Positions 51,070 to 59,650 of a DNA stretch of 64,000 nt are shown piece by piece (position 1 is the first letter of the stretch; each line of letters opens with the position of its first letter). The position numbers and the translations under genes are program-made. The DNA lies in NCBI GenBank assembly GCA_022822855.1, contig JAJDYG010000005.1, positions 62,001 through 126,000 of the forward strand, given 5' to 3'. The notes beneath the pieces are model-generated. The model ran no database searches. It was not told the DNA's origin and saw only the letters and a list, made by a program, of their open reading frames with translations. This DNA comes from Dehalococcoidia bacterium. Lineage in GTDB: Bacteria; Chloroflexota; Dehalococcoidia; Bin125.

Positions 51070-51201
51070 CTACTGCTGATCTTCGGGCCGGTCGAGCCAG
51101 TCGACGAAGTCCCGCATCTTCTCATTCAACGTGTCGTAGCGGCCGCGGTCGGCAGCGACAAGAATGCTGACGAACAGAATGGCTAGACCGATCTCCACCA
51201 T
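51070..51201 (-). CDS. Candidate 43-residue membrane microprotein
   Basis: ATG at 51201 to TAG at 51070. The protein starts MVEIGLAILFVSILVAADRG, one hydrophobic helix, followed by a charged helix RYDTLNEKMRDFVDWLDRPEDQQ. GGGGG lies 6-7 nt before the ATG. The sharp amphipathic pattern is protein-like, but no family is known to me. It is divergent from mtaB. Confidence 0.4.
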   Translation of the reverse strand: MVEIGLAILFVSILVAADRGRYDTLNEKMRDFVDWLDRPEDQQ

Positions 51202-51268
51202 TTCGGACCCCCGTTGCCGTTTCTGTTGCCGCTCCAGTTACCGCCTCTGGTCAGTATCGTAGTTTGGC

Positions 51269-52546
51269 ATGAGCGCGAGTGCATCTTCTGACCACTCTTC
51301 CCGCGTCCCTGTCGTGGCGACGCTGACCTTGGGCTGCAAACTCAACCAGGCCGAGACGCAGCAGGCGGCACGCGAGCTCCGACGGCACGGATGCCTGACC
51401 ACCGACCGCCCCGCTCAGGCCGACGCCTACTTGATCAATACCTGCACAATCACCCACGTGGCCGACCGCAAGGCGCGGCGGCTGATCCGTCTGGCTCAGC
51501 GGCTGTCCCCCGACGCTCCGGTCATCGTGACCGGTTGTTATGCCGAGCGGGATGCGGACGGTCTGTCCGCGCTCGCCCAGGTACAGGTCGTCGGCAACGA
51601 GCGCAAGCACGACGCGGCGAACGCCGTGCTGTCGGCGCTCGATGGGCTCGCGCCCTCGACCAGTGGCGAGAACGGATCGAGCGGCAGGACGAGGGCGTTC
51701 ATCAAGATCCAGGAGGGTTGCGACGATGTCTGCGCCTTTTGCATCGTCCCTTACGTCCGGGGACGGGAACGAGCCGTACCGATCGACGACGTCGTGGCTC
51801 TGGCCCAGGAGCGCGTCGAAGAGGGCGTCCAGGAGGTCGTGATGACCGGCACACAGCCGGGGGCCTACGGCCGCGACCGTGAAGATGGAACATCGGCGGC
51901 GGATCTGATTGAGGCGTTGCTGGCCCGAACGGATGCACCGCGGATTCGGTACTCATCGATCCAGCCCCAAGACATCACACCGCGGCTTCTGGCCTGCTGG
52001 GACGATTCGCGAATGTGCCGCCACTTTCACCTGGCGTTACAGAGTGGGTCCGACGATGTGCTCTCCCGCATGCGCCGCCGATACACCGCGTCTGAGTTTC
52101 GCGACGCCGTGACCCTGATTCGCGCCGCGGTTCCCGGGGCTTCGATCACGACCGACATCATCGCCGGCTTCCCGGGCGAAACCGACTCCGACCACCGGGC
52201 GACCGTCAGCCTGATGGACGAGCTTCGATTTACCGACGTTCACGTCTTCCCGTACTCAGCCCGCCCGCAGACGTCGGCGTCGCTGCTGCCGGACGATGCC
52301 CCGCCCGAGGTCAAGCGTGCGCGAGCCGCCGAGCTTCGAGCGCTCGGATCGGCCCACCGCCGCGAGGCGCTGTACGCTCGGGTAGGAGCCGTCGAATCGG
52401 TGCTGTTTGAGACTGCTGACTCCGGTCTCTCCGACACCTATCTGCCCGTCCAGATAACGGACGCGGGCGGCCTGACCAACCAGATTCGGGGGGTGAGCGT
52501 CGTCTCGGCTGAGGAAACCACGCTGGTCGGCGAGTTGCTGGGATGA
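51269..52546 (+). CDS. mtaB: tRNA N6-threonylcarbamoyladenosine(37) methylthiotransferase
   Basis: A 425-residue radical-SAM enzyme that adds 2-methylthio to t6A37. The N-terminal MTTase domain has TLGCKLNQAETQ, NTCTITHVADRKARR and VTGCYAERD for the first cluster. The radical-SAM motif is GCDDVCAFCIVPYVRGRER, with SIQPQDI and HLALQSGSDDVLSRMRRRYT downstream. The end region has the TRAM-like domain. LGCKLNQ and the GRER form separate MtaB from MiaB and RimO. Its stop overlaps the scpB ATG. Confidence 0.9.
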   Translation: MSASASSDHSSRVPVVATLTLGCKLNQAETQQAARELRRHGCLTTDRPAQADAYLINTCTITHVADRKARRLIRLAQRLSPDAPVIVTGCYAERDADGLSALAQVQVVGNERKHDAANAVLSALDGLAPSTSGENGSSGRTRAFIKIQEGCDDVCAFCIVPYVRGRERAVPIDDVVALAQERVEEGVQEVVMTGTQPGAYGRDREDGTSAADLIEALLARTDAPRIRYSSIQPQDITPRLLACWDDSRMCRHFHLALQSGSDDVLSRMRRRYTASEFRDAVTLIRAAVPGASITTDIIAGFPGETDSDHRATVSLMDELRFTDVHVFPYSARPQTSASLLPDDAPPEVKRARAAELRALGSAHRREALYARVGAVESVLFETADSGLSDTYLPVQITDAGGLTNQIRGVSVVSAEETTLVGELLG

Positions 52547-53118
52547 ATGCCGAGGAACAGCCGCCGCCTCCCGAGAATCTGCGCATGACCCTGGAAGCGC
52601 TGCTGCTCGTTGCCGAGGCGCCGCCCACGATCCGCATGCTGGCTCGGGCGACGGGTGCGTCCACGAGCGAGGTCGAGTCGGCCCTGTCGGCGATGGAGGC
52701 CGATGACTCCGGCGGGATCCGTCTGCGGCGGCACGAGGACACGTTCGCCCTGGTCTCTGCGCCCGAGGCGGCCCCATACGTTGAACGCCTGCTGGGGCTC
52801 GACACACCGCCGCGACTGTCGAAAGCGGCGCTGGAGACGCTGGCGGTCATCGCCTATCACCAGCCGGTCACCCGAGAGCAGATTGAGCGCGTGCGCGGTG
52901 TGGGCGCATCGGGCGTGATTCGCTCGCTTCGATCCCGCGACCTGATCGCGCCGAGCGGACGACTGGACACGCCCGGACAGCCGTTGCTTTGGAGCGTGAC
53001 GCCGCGCTTCCTCGATCACTTTGGAATCAGTGCGCTCGACCAGTTGCCGCCGCTCGATCAGCTTGAGCCGCCGGCTGAACAGGCAGTGCTTCCGCTCGAA
53101 CCGGGCGTCGAGCAATGA
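52543..53118 (+). CDS. scpB: SMC-Scp complex subunit ScpB
   Basis: A 191-residue chromosome-segregation subunit with two winged-helix domains: LRMTLEALLLVAEAPPTIRMLARATGAS...VESAL and RLSKAALETLAVIAYHQPVTREQIERVRGV, then RSRDLIAPSGR, QPLLWSVTPRFLDHFGI. The end is short and Pro-rich. It overlaps mtaB and the DUF503 gene by ATGA at each end, so the three are translated together. scpA is not in the window. Confidence 0.92.
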   Translation: MNAEEQPPPPENLRMTLEALLLVAEAPPTIRMLARATGASTSEVESALSAMEADDSGGIRLRRHEDTFALVSAPEAAPYVERLLGLDTPPRLSKAALETLAVIAYHQPVTREQIERVRGVGASGVIRSLRSRDLIAPSGRLDTPGQPLLWSVTPRFLDHFGISALDQLPPLDQLEPPAEQAVLPLEPGVEQ

Positions 53119-53408
53119 CGTTCGTCACGGTGCTGACCGTCGAGTTGTTGATCTTCGAGTCTGCGTCGCTCAAGGAAAAACGAGCGGTCATTCGCCAGGT
53201 CATGCAGCGAACGCGAAACAAGTTCCCTGTGGCGGCGTCGGAGGTTGAGAGCCAGAACGATCCATCACGGGCGACCCTGGCCTTCGCAGCCATCGCGTCC
53301 GACTCACAGATTTCGCACGCAACTGCGCAGCGTGTGCTGGCGTTCATCGAGGATCTGCGCCTCGATTGCCAGGTTGGCACGGTATCGACAGAGACGATCG
53401 CCCTCTAG
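53115..53408 (+). CDS. DUF503 (YlxP-like) protein
   Basis: A 97-residue protein of the DUF503 family: VLTVELLIFESASLKEKRAVIRQVMQRTRNKFPVAASEVE and the C-terminal half with LAFAAIASDSQISHATAQRVLAFIE. The family is often near ribosome-assembly genes (rbfA), without a proven role. Its TAG overlaps the convergent rimO stop in the tetranucleotide CTAG at 53405-53408. Confidence 0.85.
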   Translation: MTFVTVLTVELLIFESASLKEKRAVIRQVMQRTRNKFPVAASEVESQNDPSRATLAFAAIASDSQISHATAQRVLAFIEDLRLDCQVGTVSTETIAL

Positions 53409-54691
53409 TCGATCACTTCGGCCCAGAGGTCGTGTCCCATCGCATCGACGATCTCGACCTGTCGGAACTCACCCGGCTCGGCTGTACCGAGAGCGAGGAC
53501 GAGTCCGTCGACTTCGGCAGCCTCCCGGTAGGTGCGGCCGGCGATGATCGGATCGCCGTCTTCCGTCGTCTGTCCCGGCTCCGACTCCACCAGCAAGGGC
53601 AGTCGGCGGCCAACCTGGCGAGCGTTCTTCTGCGCCGAGACATCGGCGAGCAGGGTCATGAGCTGCTCGTGCCTGGCCTCCTTGATTGGATCGGGGATCT
53701 GACCTGCCATGTCTGCCGCCGGCGTACCGTTCTGCGGCGAGTAGACGAACGCGCCCGCGCGATCGAACTCCGCTTCGGCTGCGAAATCCCGCAGTTCATT
53801 GAACTCCGACTCCGACTCACCAGGAAAGCCGACGATGAACGTCGTGCGGATGGCGATGTCGGGCATCGAGGCGCGCAGACGGTCGAGCGTTCCACGGACC
53901 ATGTCCATGTTGTGCGGCCGCTTCATCCGTCGCAGGACTGAGGGTGATCCGTGTTGCAGCGGGATGTCGAGGTAGTTGCAGATCTGCGGTGTGTTGGCCA
54001 TCACCTCCACCAGAGATGGCGTCACGAAGCCGGGATACGCGTACATCAAGCGCAGCCAGTCAGCGCCCGATTCGGCCGCCAACCGCTCGAGCAAGCGGGC
54101 GAGACCGTTGGCGTCGCCCCATTCGGCGCCGTAGGCGGTGCTGTCCTGAGCGACCAGGACCACTTCACGCGCGCCTCGCGCCACCAGTTCCTGAGCCTCG
54201 CGAACCAAAGCGTCCGGCCGGGCGCTGCGGAACTGCCGACCCTTAATCCCGGGAATGTTGCAGAACGTGCACGGGCGCGCGCAGCCGTCGGAGATCTTGA
54301 GATACGCCGACGGCCCAACGCCAAGAGACGTCTCTGGAATGTCTCGCTCCGCCTCGACGGCGCCCGCGTGAGCGGCGATCTCCCGCCAGGCTTCGATCCC
54401 GAATGTGGCGTCGATGCCATCGATCGCGATGACTTGCTCTCGCTCAATCTGCGACCAACAACCGGTGACAACCACCTGCTGACCGGGCAGACGCTGGGCC
54501 CCAAGGGTCTCCGCTGCCTGACGCGACTCATCGCGGGCGTCGTCGATGAACCCACACGTGTTGAGGATGACCAGATCCGCCTGTTCTCGGTCCGGAACGG
54601 CTCGATGTCCCGACTGTTCCAGTGTGCGGGCAATCCGGTCCGAGTCTGTCGTGTTCTTCGGACAGCCGAGGGTCACGATCTGGTAGCGCAT
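53405..54691 (-). CDS. rimO: Ribosomal protein S12 methylthiotransferase
   Basis: A 428-residue radical-SAM enzyme that methylthiolates Asp88 of ribosomal S12. The N-terminal TLGCPKNTTDSDR and NTCGFIDDARDES motifs hold cluster cysteines, and VVTGCW the third. The radical-SAM motif GCARPCTFCNIPGIKGRQFRSA is RimO-specific. ALV...LVAQDSTAYG and YPGFVTPSLVEVM follow, with a C-terminal TRAM domain (GRTYREAAEVDGLVL). Its ATG overlaps the rodZ-like stop. Confidence 0.93.
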   Translation of the reverse strand: MRYQIVTLGCPKNTTDSDRIARTLEQSGHRAVPDREQADLVILNTCGFIDDARDESRQAAETLGAQRLPGQQVVVTGCWSQIEREQVIAIDGIDATFGIEAWREIAAHAGAVEAERDIPETSLGVGPSAYLKISDGCARPCTFCNIPGIKGRQFRSARPDALVREAQELVARGAREVVLVAQDSTAYGAEWGDANGLARLLERLAAESGADWLRLMYAYPGFVTPSLVEVMANTPQICNYLDIPLQHGSPSVLRRMKRPHNMDMVRGTLDRLRASMPDIAIRTTFIVGFPGESESEFNELRDFAAEAEFDRAGAFVYSPQNGTPAADMAGQIPDPIKEARHEQLMTLLADVSAQKNARQVGRRLPLLVESEPGQTTEDGDPIIAGRTYREAAEVDGLVLALGTAEPGEFRQVEIVDAMGHDLWAEVID

Positions 54692-55461
54692 CAGCCGCCG
54701 CCGCTCGCTGAGTCGGAGGCAGCGCCGGGCCGCGGCCCGCGGCTCACCACAAGGGTGATCACGGCGTCTTCGACGGGCTGCACGCCAGCCGCCGGCGACT
54801 GCTCGAGCACAGTGCCAACGGGTGAATCGTCATAGATGGACACGACGACGTACGGCGCGTTGAGCAGTTTGACGTAGTTGATCGCCTCCCGCGAACTCAA
54901 CGCCTTGAGATCCGGCAGCGCCTGGAAATCGGCGCTCAGCGAGCCGCCGGCCGTCGATTCCGCGAGCGTCTCGTCGAGCGTGTCAATGCCCGGCACGCTT
55001 CGCGTCTCTGCGACCGGCTCGACCTCGTCGCGCAGGCTCACCACCGCGACCACTGCAGCGATGATCACCAGAATCACGACGGCGGCGACCAGCCAGGGTC
55101 CGAGATGCAATCGGGATGGTCGCAGCTCTTCGCGAGGCCGACCGCTGCGTGCCAGAGACTGATACGACTCAACCGTCTCCTCGGAGAGTTGCAGTCCCTC
55201 TCCGGGCCCGCTCGGTTCGAATGGAAAACGCTCCAACAACGGACCCTCATCGAGTCCCAGGTACTGCGCGTAAGAGCTCAGAAATCCTCGAGCGAAGGGC
55301 GCGGCGGGCATCCGCCGCCAGTCCTCGGCCTCGAGCGCCTCAAGGTAGTGTCGAGCAATCCTCGTGGCCTGATGAGCCTGTGCGATCGAGCGGCCGCGGC
55401 GAATCCGGGCCTGGCGCAGTTCCTCGCCGATGCCGGTCAGATATCCGTCGCCTCGGCCCAT
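54691..55461 (-). CDS. RodZ-like helix-turn-helix membrane protein with PASTA-like end
   Basis: A 256-residue protein: cytoplasmic RodZ-type HTH (GEELRQARIRRGRSIAQAHQATRIARHYLEALEAEDW...PFARGFLSSYAQYLG), a linker, one membrane helix (WLVAAVVILVIIAAVVAVVSL), and an outer part. The end (YVVVSIYDDSPVGTVLEQSPAAGVQPVEDAVITLVVSRG) has the PASTA pattern. The domain order suggests a cell-shape or division protein that links cytoskeleton and peptidoglycan. ATG 55461 chosen over TTG 55470. Confidence 0.8.
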   Translation of the reverse strand: MGRGDGYLTGIGEELRQARIRRGRSIAQAHQATRIARHYLEALEAEDWRRMPAAPFARGFLSSYAQYLGLDEGPLLERFPFEPSGPGEGLQLSEETVESYQSLARSGRPREELRPSRLHLGPWLVAAVVILVIIAAVVAVVSLRDEVEPVAETRSVPGIDTLDETLAESTAGGSLSADFQALPDLKALSSREAINYVKLLNAPYVVVSIYDDSPVGTVLEQSPAAGVQPVEDAVITLVVSRGPRPGAASDSASGGG

Positions 55462-55466
55462 CACGA

Positions 55467-56501
55467 TCAAGCGTCCGGCAACACGGCGGTCTTGAGCACC
55501 GATGGATCCTCACGAGATGTGTAGGACTGATCGGCCTCCGAGAGCGCGAATCGATGCGACACGATGCGGTCGACTGCATCGAGCGTCGGCAGGATCGCCG
55601 CCGTGCGGCGGAATTGATCGGGCGTCGCGTTCTGAGTGCCAGTCAAGGAGACCTCGCGGTAGTGCAGGTCGTTGACATCGACGATGGCCGACGATTCCGG
55701 CGGGAAACCGGCGAAGAGATTTACACTGCTCTGCCGTCCGGCGACCTGCAAGGCGGCCTCGGTCAGACCATTGAGGCCGACCGAGACGATCACGACGTCA
55801 CAACCGTTGCCACCCGTCGCTTCGTCGACAGTGGCTTTCAGTTCGTCCGGATCGCCGCTGCAGATGTGCGTCGCCCCGATCTGAGCGGCGGCGGCGCGTC
55901 GGACCTCAACCGGTTCCGAGACCACAATCTGCCCTGCGCCCAGCGCCCTGGCCAGCAGGACGTGCAGCAGTCCCATGGGGCCCGCGCCGAGCACGGCGAC
56001 GCTGGCGCCGGCGCGAAATCGGCACGATTCGAGCGAGTTCAGCACGCAGGCCGTCGGCTCCGTCAGTGCGGCTCGGCCCCAGTCAGCGCCGTCTGCGAGC
56101 TTGACGGCGTGCCCCTGCGCGACCAATGAGGCCGGCAGCAGCACCTGTTCGGCCAGGCCGCCGTTGGCGTCGTAACCGAGCGTCCGCCGAGACGTGCAGC
56201 GGTTGCGCAACCCGCGGCGACAAAACTCGCAGCCGCCGCAGGAGATGATCGGGTAGACGGCGACGGCGTCGCCGAGGTGCAGGTCCGCGACACCCTCGCC
56301 GATGGCGATGACCTGACCAGCGAACTCGTGGCCTGGCACAACTCCGGGTTTGGCGTACTTCTCGCCCCGATAAACGCGCAGGTCGGAGGCGCAGACGCTG
56401 GCCGCTCCGACTTCAATGACTACTTCGCCGGGACCGGGTTGCGGAGACGGCAGATCGCCGACCCGTATCTCTCCGGGTCGGTCGAAGATCAATGCTCGCA
56501 T
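55467..56501 (-). CDS. Zinc-binding alcohol dehydrogenase (MDR superfamily)
   Basis: A 344-residue medium-chain dehydrogenase. Catalytic zinc site SVCASDLRVYRG and PGHEFAGQVIAIGEGV; structural zinc loop SCGGCEFCRRGLRNRC; Rossmann motif VAVLGAGPMGLLHVLLARALGA followed by VSEPVEVRRAAA. It is similar to sorbitol/threonine dehydrogenases. Distinct from the dehydrogenase at 6924. Upstream of the rodZ-like gene and nearly touching it. Confidence 0.9.
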   Translation of the reverse strand: MRALIFDRPGEIRVGDLPSPQPGPGEVVIEVGAASVCASDLRVYRGEKYAKPGVVPGHEFAGQVIAIGEGVADLHLGDAVAVYPIISCGGCEFCRRGLRNRCTSRRTLGYDANGGLAEQVLLPASLVAQGHAVKLADGADWGRAALTEPTACVLNSLESCRFRAGASVAVLGAGPMGLLHVLLARALGAGQIVVSEPVEVRRAAAAQIGATHICSGDPDELKATVDEATGGNGCDVVIVSVGLNGLTEAALQVAGRQSSVNLFAGFPPESSAIVDVNDLHYREVSLTGTQNATPDQFRRTAAILPTLDAVDRIVSHRFALSEADQSYTSREDPSVLKTAVLPDA

Positions 56502-56561
56502 GTGTGGGCCTATCGCCCCGGGAACCGCACGCTAGGTCCGAGCGGCCCCTTGCAGGCTCCG

Positions 56562-56894
56562 CTAAGGCGTTCGCGCCGGCTCGGGCGGACGGCTGCGCGG
56601 ACGAAGCTCGACCTCGGGATTCCGCGATGAGTGGTACTGGCGCAGCAGACGCGACTTGCGGCGGGCTGCGGTGTTGGCATGGATCACGCCTCGCTGGGCC
56701 GCTCGATCAAGAGCGCTGACCGCGCGCCTGAGCGCGTCATCGGCGTCGGACCACTCCTGCGAATCGACGGCGTCGTCGATCGCATCGAGCGCATCGCGAA
56801 CGCTGCTGCGAGCGAACGTCCGCACCGGCTTGTTGCGCATTCGCCGCTTCTGGCTCTGGCGCAGGTATTTGATGGCGGCAGCCTTGTTGGCCAC
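56562..56894 (-). CDS. rpsT: 30S ribosomal protein S20
   Basis: A 110-residue protein with the S20 start MANKAAAIKYLRQSQKRRMRNKPVRTFARSSVR, an acidic central helix (DAIDDAVDSQEWSDADDALRRAVSALDRAAQRG) and the conserved VIHANTAARRKSRLLRQY. The 20 or so residues after that are an unusual basic/Pro-rich extension. It binds 16S rRNA early in assembly. Divergent from murJ across 151 nt. Confidence 0.95.
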   Translation of the reverse strand: MANKAAAIKYLRQSQKRRMRNKPVRTFARSSVRDALDAIDDAVDSQEWSDADDALRRAVSALDRAAQRGVIHANTAARRKSRLLRQYHSSRNPEVELRPRSRPPEPARTP

Positions 56895-57045
56895 GACAAC
56901 TCCTCATGAACCCATCTTGTTCAATCGGACTCATCGTATCAGCCGATCCGCGAGTGTCCACCGCGGCCGCGACGCTGGCTGGCGATCAACTGCGGGGCAA
57001 CGGACGCGGCGTGCATCTTCCGCCGCAGTTTGCGACAGTGAGCGA

Positions 57046-58677
57046 GTGAGCCTGAACTCCCCGGCCTCTTTGAGCGGACGCCTGTTTGGCAGCCGAAACA
57101 CCGTGATCGGCGCGGTGCTGTTGATCGGCATCTCTTTCCTCGGTTCTCGATTGCTCGGCGTGGCGCGAACGTCGGTGATCGCCGACCAGTTCGGCACATC
57201 GGTCGAACTGGACGCTTTCTGGGTCGCGATGCGCCTGCCCGACCTCGTCTTCCAGTTGCTGGCCGGGGCCACGCTCGCCTCCGCGTTCATTCCGGTCTAC
57301 GCGCGGGTGCTCCAGAATCGCGGCGAACGTTCCGCCTGGCGGCTGGCCAGCATCGTGCTCAACTGGGTGCTGCTCGGCACCATCGCGCTGTCGGCGGGCG
57401 TGTTCTTCGCCGCCGAGTGGGTCGTTCCCGCGCTGGCGCCGGGACTCGGCGAGGACTCCGGCCGTCAGAGCGAGATCGTCAATGACGCGGTGTTCCTGAC
57501 CAGAGTCCTGCTGCTCTCGCCGATCCTGTTTTCCGTGAGCGGAATGCTGACCGGCATTCTGCATGCGCGGCGGCACTTTCTGCTGCCGGCCGTGTCTCCA
57601 ATGCTCTACAACCTCGCCATCATCCTCGGCGCGTTGCTGCTGCCGGAGCAGTTGGGCGTCGAGGCGCTGGTCATCGGCGTCGTCGCCGGATCCGGGCTGC
57701 ACCTGATGATCCAGTTGCCTGCCCTGTCGACGGCACTGCGCCGGACGGGCGGCGGTCTGGGCTTCCACTTCAATCTTGGCGACCTGGAGGCAAGGGAAGT
57801 CCTGCGCCTGATGGCGCCGCGCACGCTGGGTCTGGCCGCCGCCCAGATCAACCTGATCGTGCTCACCTTCTTCGGTTCGCTGGTCGGCGATTCGTCGATC
57901 TCCGCGCTCAACTTCGCCTGGCTCTTGCTAATGTTCCCCGTCGGCCTGTTCGGGATGTCTCTGGCCACCGCCGTGTTTCCCAGTTTGGCCGAACGCGCTG
58001 CTCTGGCGGGACCCAGCGCGGTCAACTCGATGGTCTCGCAGACCCTTCGATTCACCCTCTTCCTCGCCATTCCCGCCTCGGTCGGAATGCTGCTCTTGCG
58101 CGACTCGATCGTCAGCACGCTCCTTGAGCGCGGCGCGTTCGACTCCGTTGCCAGCGGACTGGTCGCGGACGCGCTGCTCTTCTATTCGATCGGCGTGTTC
58201 GCCCATGCGGCGATCGAAATCGTCTCTCGAGGCTTCTACGTGCTCGGCGACACGCGAACTCCGGTGGCGCTGGCAGTTTCCTCGATGTTGCTCAACATCA
58301 TCCTCTCGGCGCTCCTGGTCGGCCCGCTGGAGCTGAAGGGGCTGGCCCTCGCCCTCACCATCTCCGCCATCGCCGAGTTTGTCCTGCTGACCCTGATGCT
58401 GAACGGTCGCTTGAATCGTCAACTGTTGTCAGGAGCCTTGTGGTGGTCGGTCCTGCGCACGATCGTCGCGACCGCGATCATGGGCCAACTCGTCTGGCTG
58501 TTGATCGAGGTCTTGTTCGGCCTCGACTTCGCCAGGGACTCGTGGATCACGTTGGCGCTTGGAGTGATAGGCGGTGGAGTGGTCTATCTCATAGTGAGTC
58601 TGATCCTGCGCCAGGACGAGGCCGAAGCGTTGATCCTGCGCGTCGAGTCTGTGGCCTCGCGTGCACTGCGCCGCTAG
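57046..58677 (+). CDS. murJ: Lipid II flippase MurJ
   Basis: A 543-residue polytopic protein of the MurJ/MviN family: VIGAVLLIGISFLGSRLLGVARTSVIADQFG, ELDAFWVAMRLPDLVFQLLAGATLASAFIPVY, and later MFPVGLFGMSLATAVFPSLAERAA, with hydrophobic segments to the end. It flips peptidoglycan precursor across the membrane. GTG 57046 is chosen because upstream codons lack family sequence and would run into the rpsT promoter region. Confidence 0.92.
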   Translation: MSLNSPASLSGRLFGSRNTVIGAVLLIGISFLGSRLLGVARTSVIADQFGTSVELDAFWVAMRLPDLVFQLLAGATLASAFIPVYARVLQNRGERSAWRLASIVLNWVLLGTIALSAGVFFAAEWVVPALAPGLGEDSGRQSEIVNDAVFLTRVLLLSPILFSVSGMLTGILHARRHFLLPAVSPMLYNLAIILGALLLPEQLGVEALVIGVVAGSGLHLMIQLPALSTALRRTGGGLGFHFNLGDLEAREVLRLMAPRTLGLAAAQINLIVLTFFGSLVGDSSISALNFAWLLLMFPVGLFGMSLATAVFPSLAERAALAGPSAVNSMVSQTLRFTLFLAIPASVGMLLLRDSIVSTLLERGAFDSVASGLVADALLFYSIGVFAHAAIEIVSRGFYVLGDTRTPVALAVSSMLLNIILSALLVGPLELKGLALALTISAIAEFVLLTLMLNGRLNRQLLSGALWWSVLRTIVATAIMGQLVWLLIEVLFGLDFARDSWITLALGVIGGGVVYLIVSLILRQDEAEALILRVESVASRALRR

Positions 58678-58808
58678 GGGCTTGATACCGCGCACAAGAC
58701 GACAGGGCCGCCTCTGATAGAGTTGACCTTGTTCCGGCGCTGCCGACTCGGCGCTGATGGCCAGCTACCGACATCACCAACACGCCCGCCAACACATTGT
58801 GAGAAACC

Positions 58809-59282
58809 ATGGCCTTGCAGGATCGCTCGATCGTTTGCCGCGACTGCGGACGCGATTTCGTCTTCACCTCCGGTGAGCAGGAGTTCTACCAGTCCAAGGG
58901 ACTGCAGAACGACCCGGTCCGCTGCCCCGAGTGCCGCTCCGTGCGCAAGTCGATCCGCACCTCGCCCGAGGCCGAAGCAGGCTACGTGCGCTACGGCGGC
59001 GCTGCATCGTTTGGCGGCCGCACCCCCCGACAGATGCATCCGGCCGCCTGCGCCATGTGCGGCGACATGATCGAAGTCCCCTTCCTCCCGCGCGGCGACC
59101 GGCCGGTCTTCTGTACCACCGTCAAGCGGATCATGACCCTGGGCTACCAGATGGACGAGATCCAGCAGCGCTGGGGGACTCGACCCTGCCAGGTCGAGGG
59201 CATCAACCAGGACCTGCGCCGCGGCCTGATCCCGCCCAAACCGGGCGTCGAGATCCCGGACTTCGAACGCACTCGCTCGTAG
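58809..59282 (+). CDS. Zinc-ribbon domain protein
   Basis: A 157-residue protein with an N-terminal zinc-ribbon pair (IVCRDCGRDFVFTSGEQEFYQSKG...RCPECRS). In the second unit, CAMCGDMIEVPFLPRGDRPVFCTTVKR, the last Cys of the usual CxxC is missing. The type is known from Chloroflexi (zinc-ribbon domain-containing proteins with probable nucleic-acid or regulatory roles). The C-terminal MDEIQQRWG...GLIPPKPGVEIPDF region is unrecognised. Confidence 0.72.
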   Translation: MALQDRSIVCRDCGRDFVFTSGEQEFYQSKGLQNDPVRCPECRSVRKSIRTSPEAEAGYVRYGGAASFGGRTPRQMHPAACAMCGDMIEVPFLPRGDRPVFCTTVKRIMTLGYQMDEIQQRWGTRPCQVEGINQDLRRGLIPPKPGVEIPDFERTRS

Positions 59283-59329
59283 GCTCATCAGCAAGCGAAC
59301 GCCCGCAGAAGGGCGACCAGAAGGACAAC

Positions 59330-59650
59330 ATGGCAGACTCGCTGGCGCAGCGCTGGATGCGCCTGATCGGCGGTCAGGGCCGACCCACCGCTCGTCGGCC
59401 GAGCGACGCCGAAGTCGCCGACACGGTGTCCCGCTATCCCGAGCGCGCCGCTCAGGCGCTCGTCGATCAGTCCCGCCGCCGTGGACAAGCAGCGTCCGCC
59501 CGACAGGCGAGAGGCTGGATTAGCGAGCAGCTCAATGAAGCTGCCGAACTGCTCGACCAACCAACCCGCGACCGAATCGCCGAACTGGCCGATACGCAGA
59601 TCGCGAAACGATTCCCCAAGGACTCATCCAACGATGGCCCAGACAGCTAA
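59330..59650 (+). CDS. Hypothetical protein upstream of ileS
   Basis: A 106-residue helical, Ala/Arg-rich soluble protein (LAQRWMRLIGGQGRPTARRPSDAEVADTV..., ERAAQALVDQSRRRGQAASARQARGWISEQLNEAAELL). AGGA 6 nt before the ATG supports the start. It overlaps the ileS start by 17 nt, so the two are coupled. Not recognised. Confidence 0.55.
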   Translation: MADSLAQRWMRLIGGQGRPTARRPSDAEVADTVSRYPERAAQALVDQSRRRGQAASARQARGWISEQLNEAAELLDQPTRDRIAELADTQIAKRFPKDSSNDGPDS

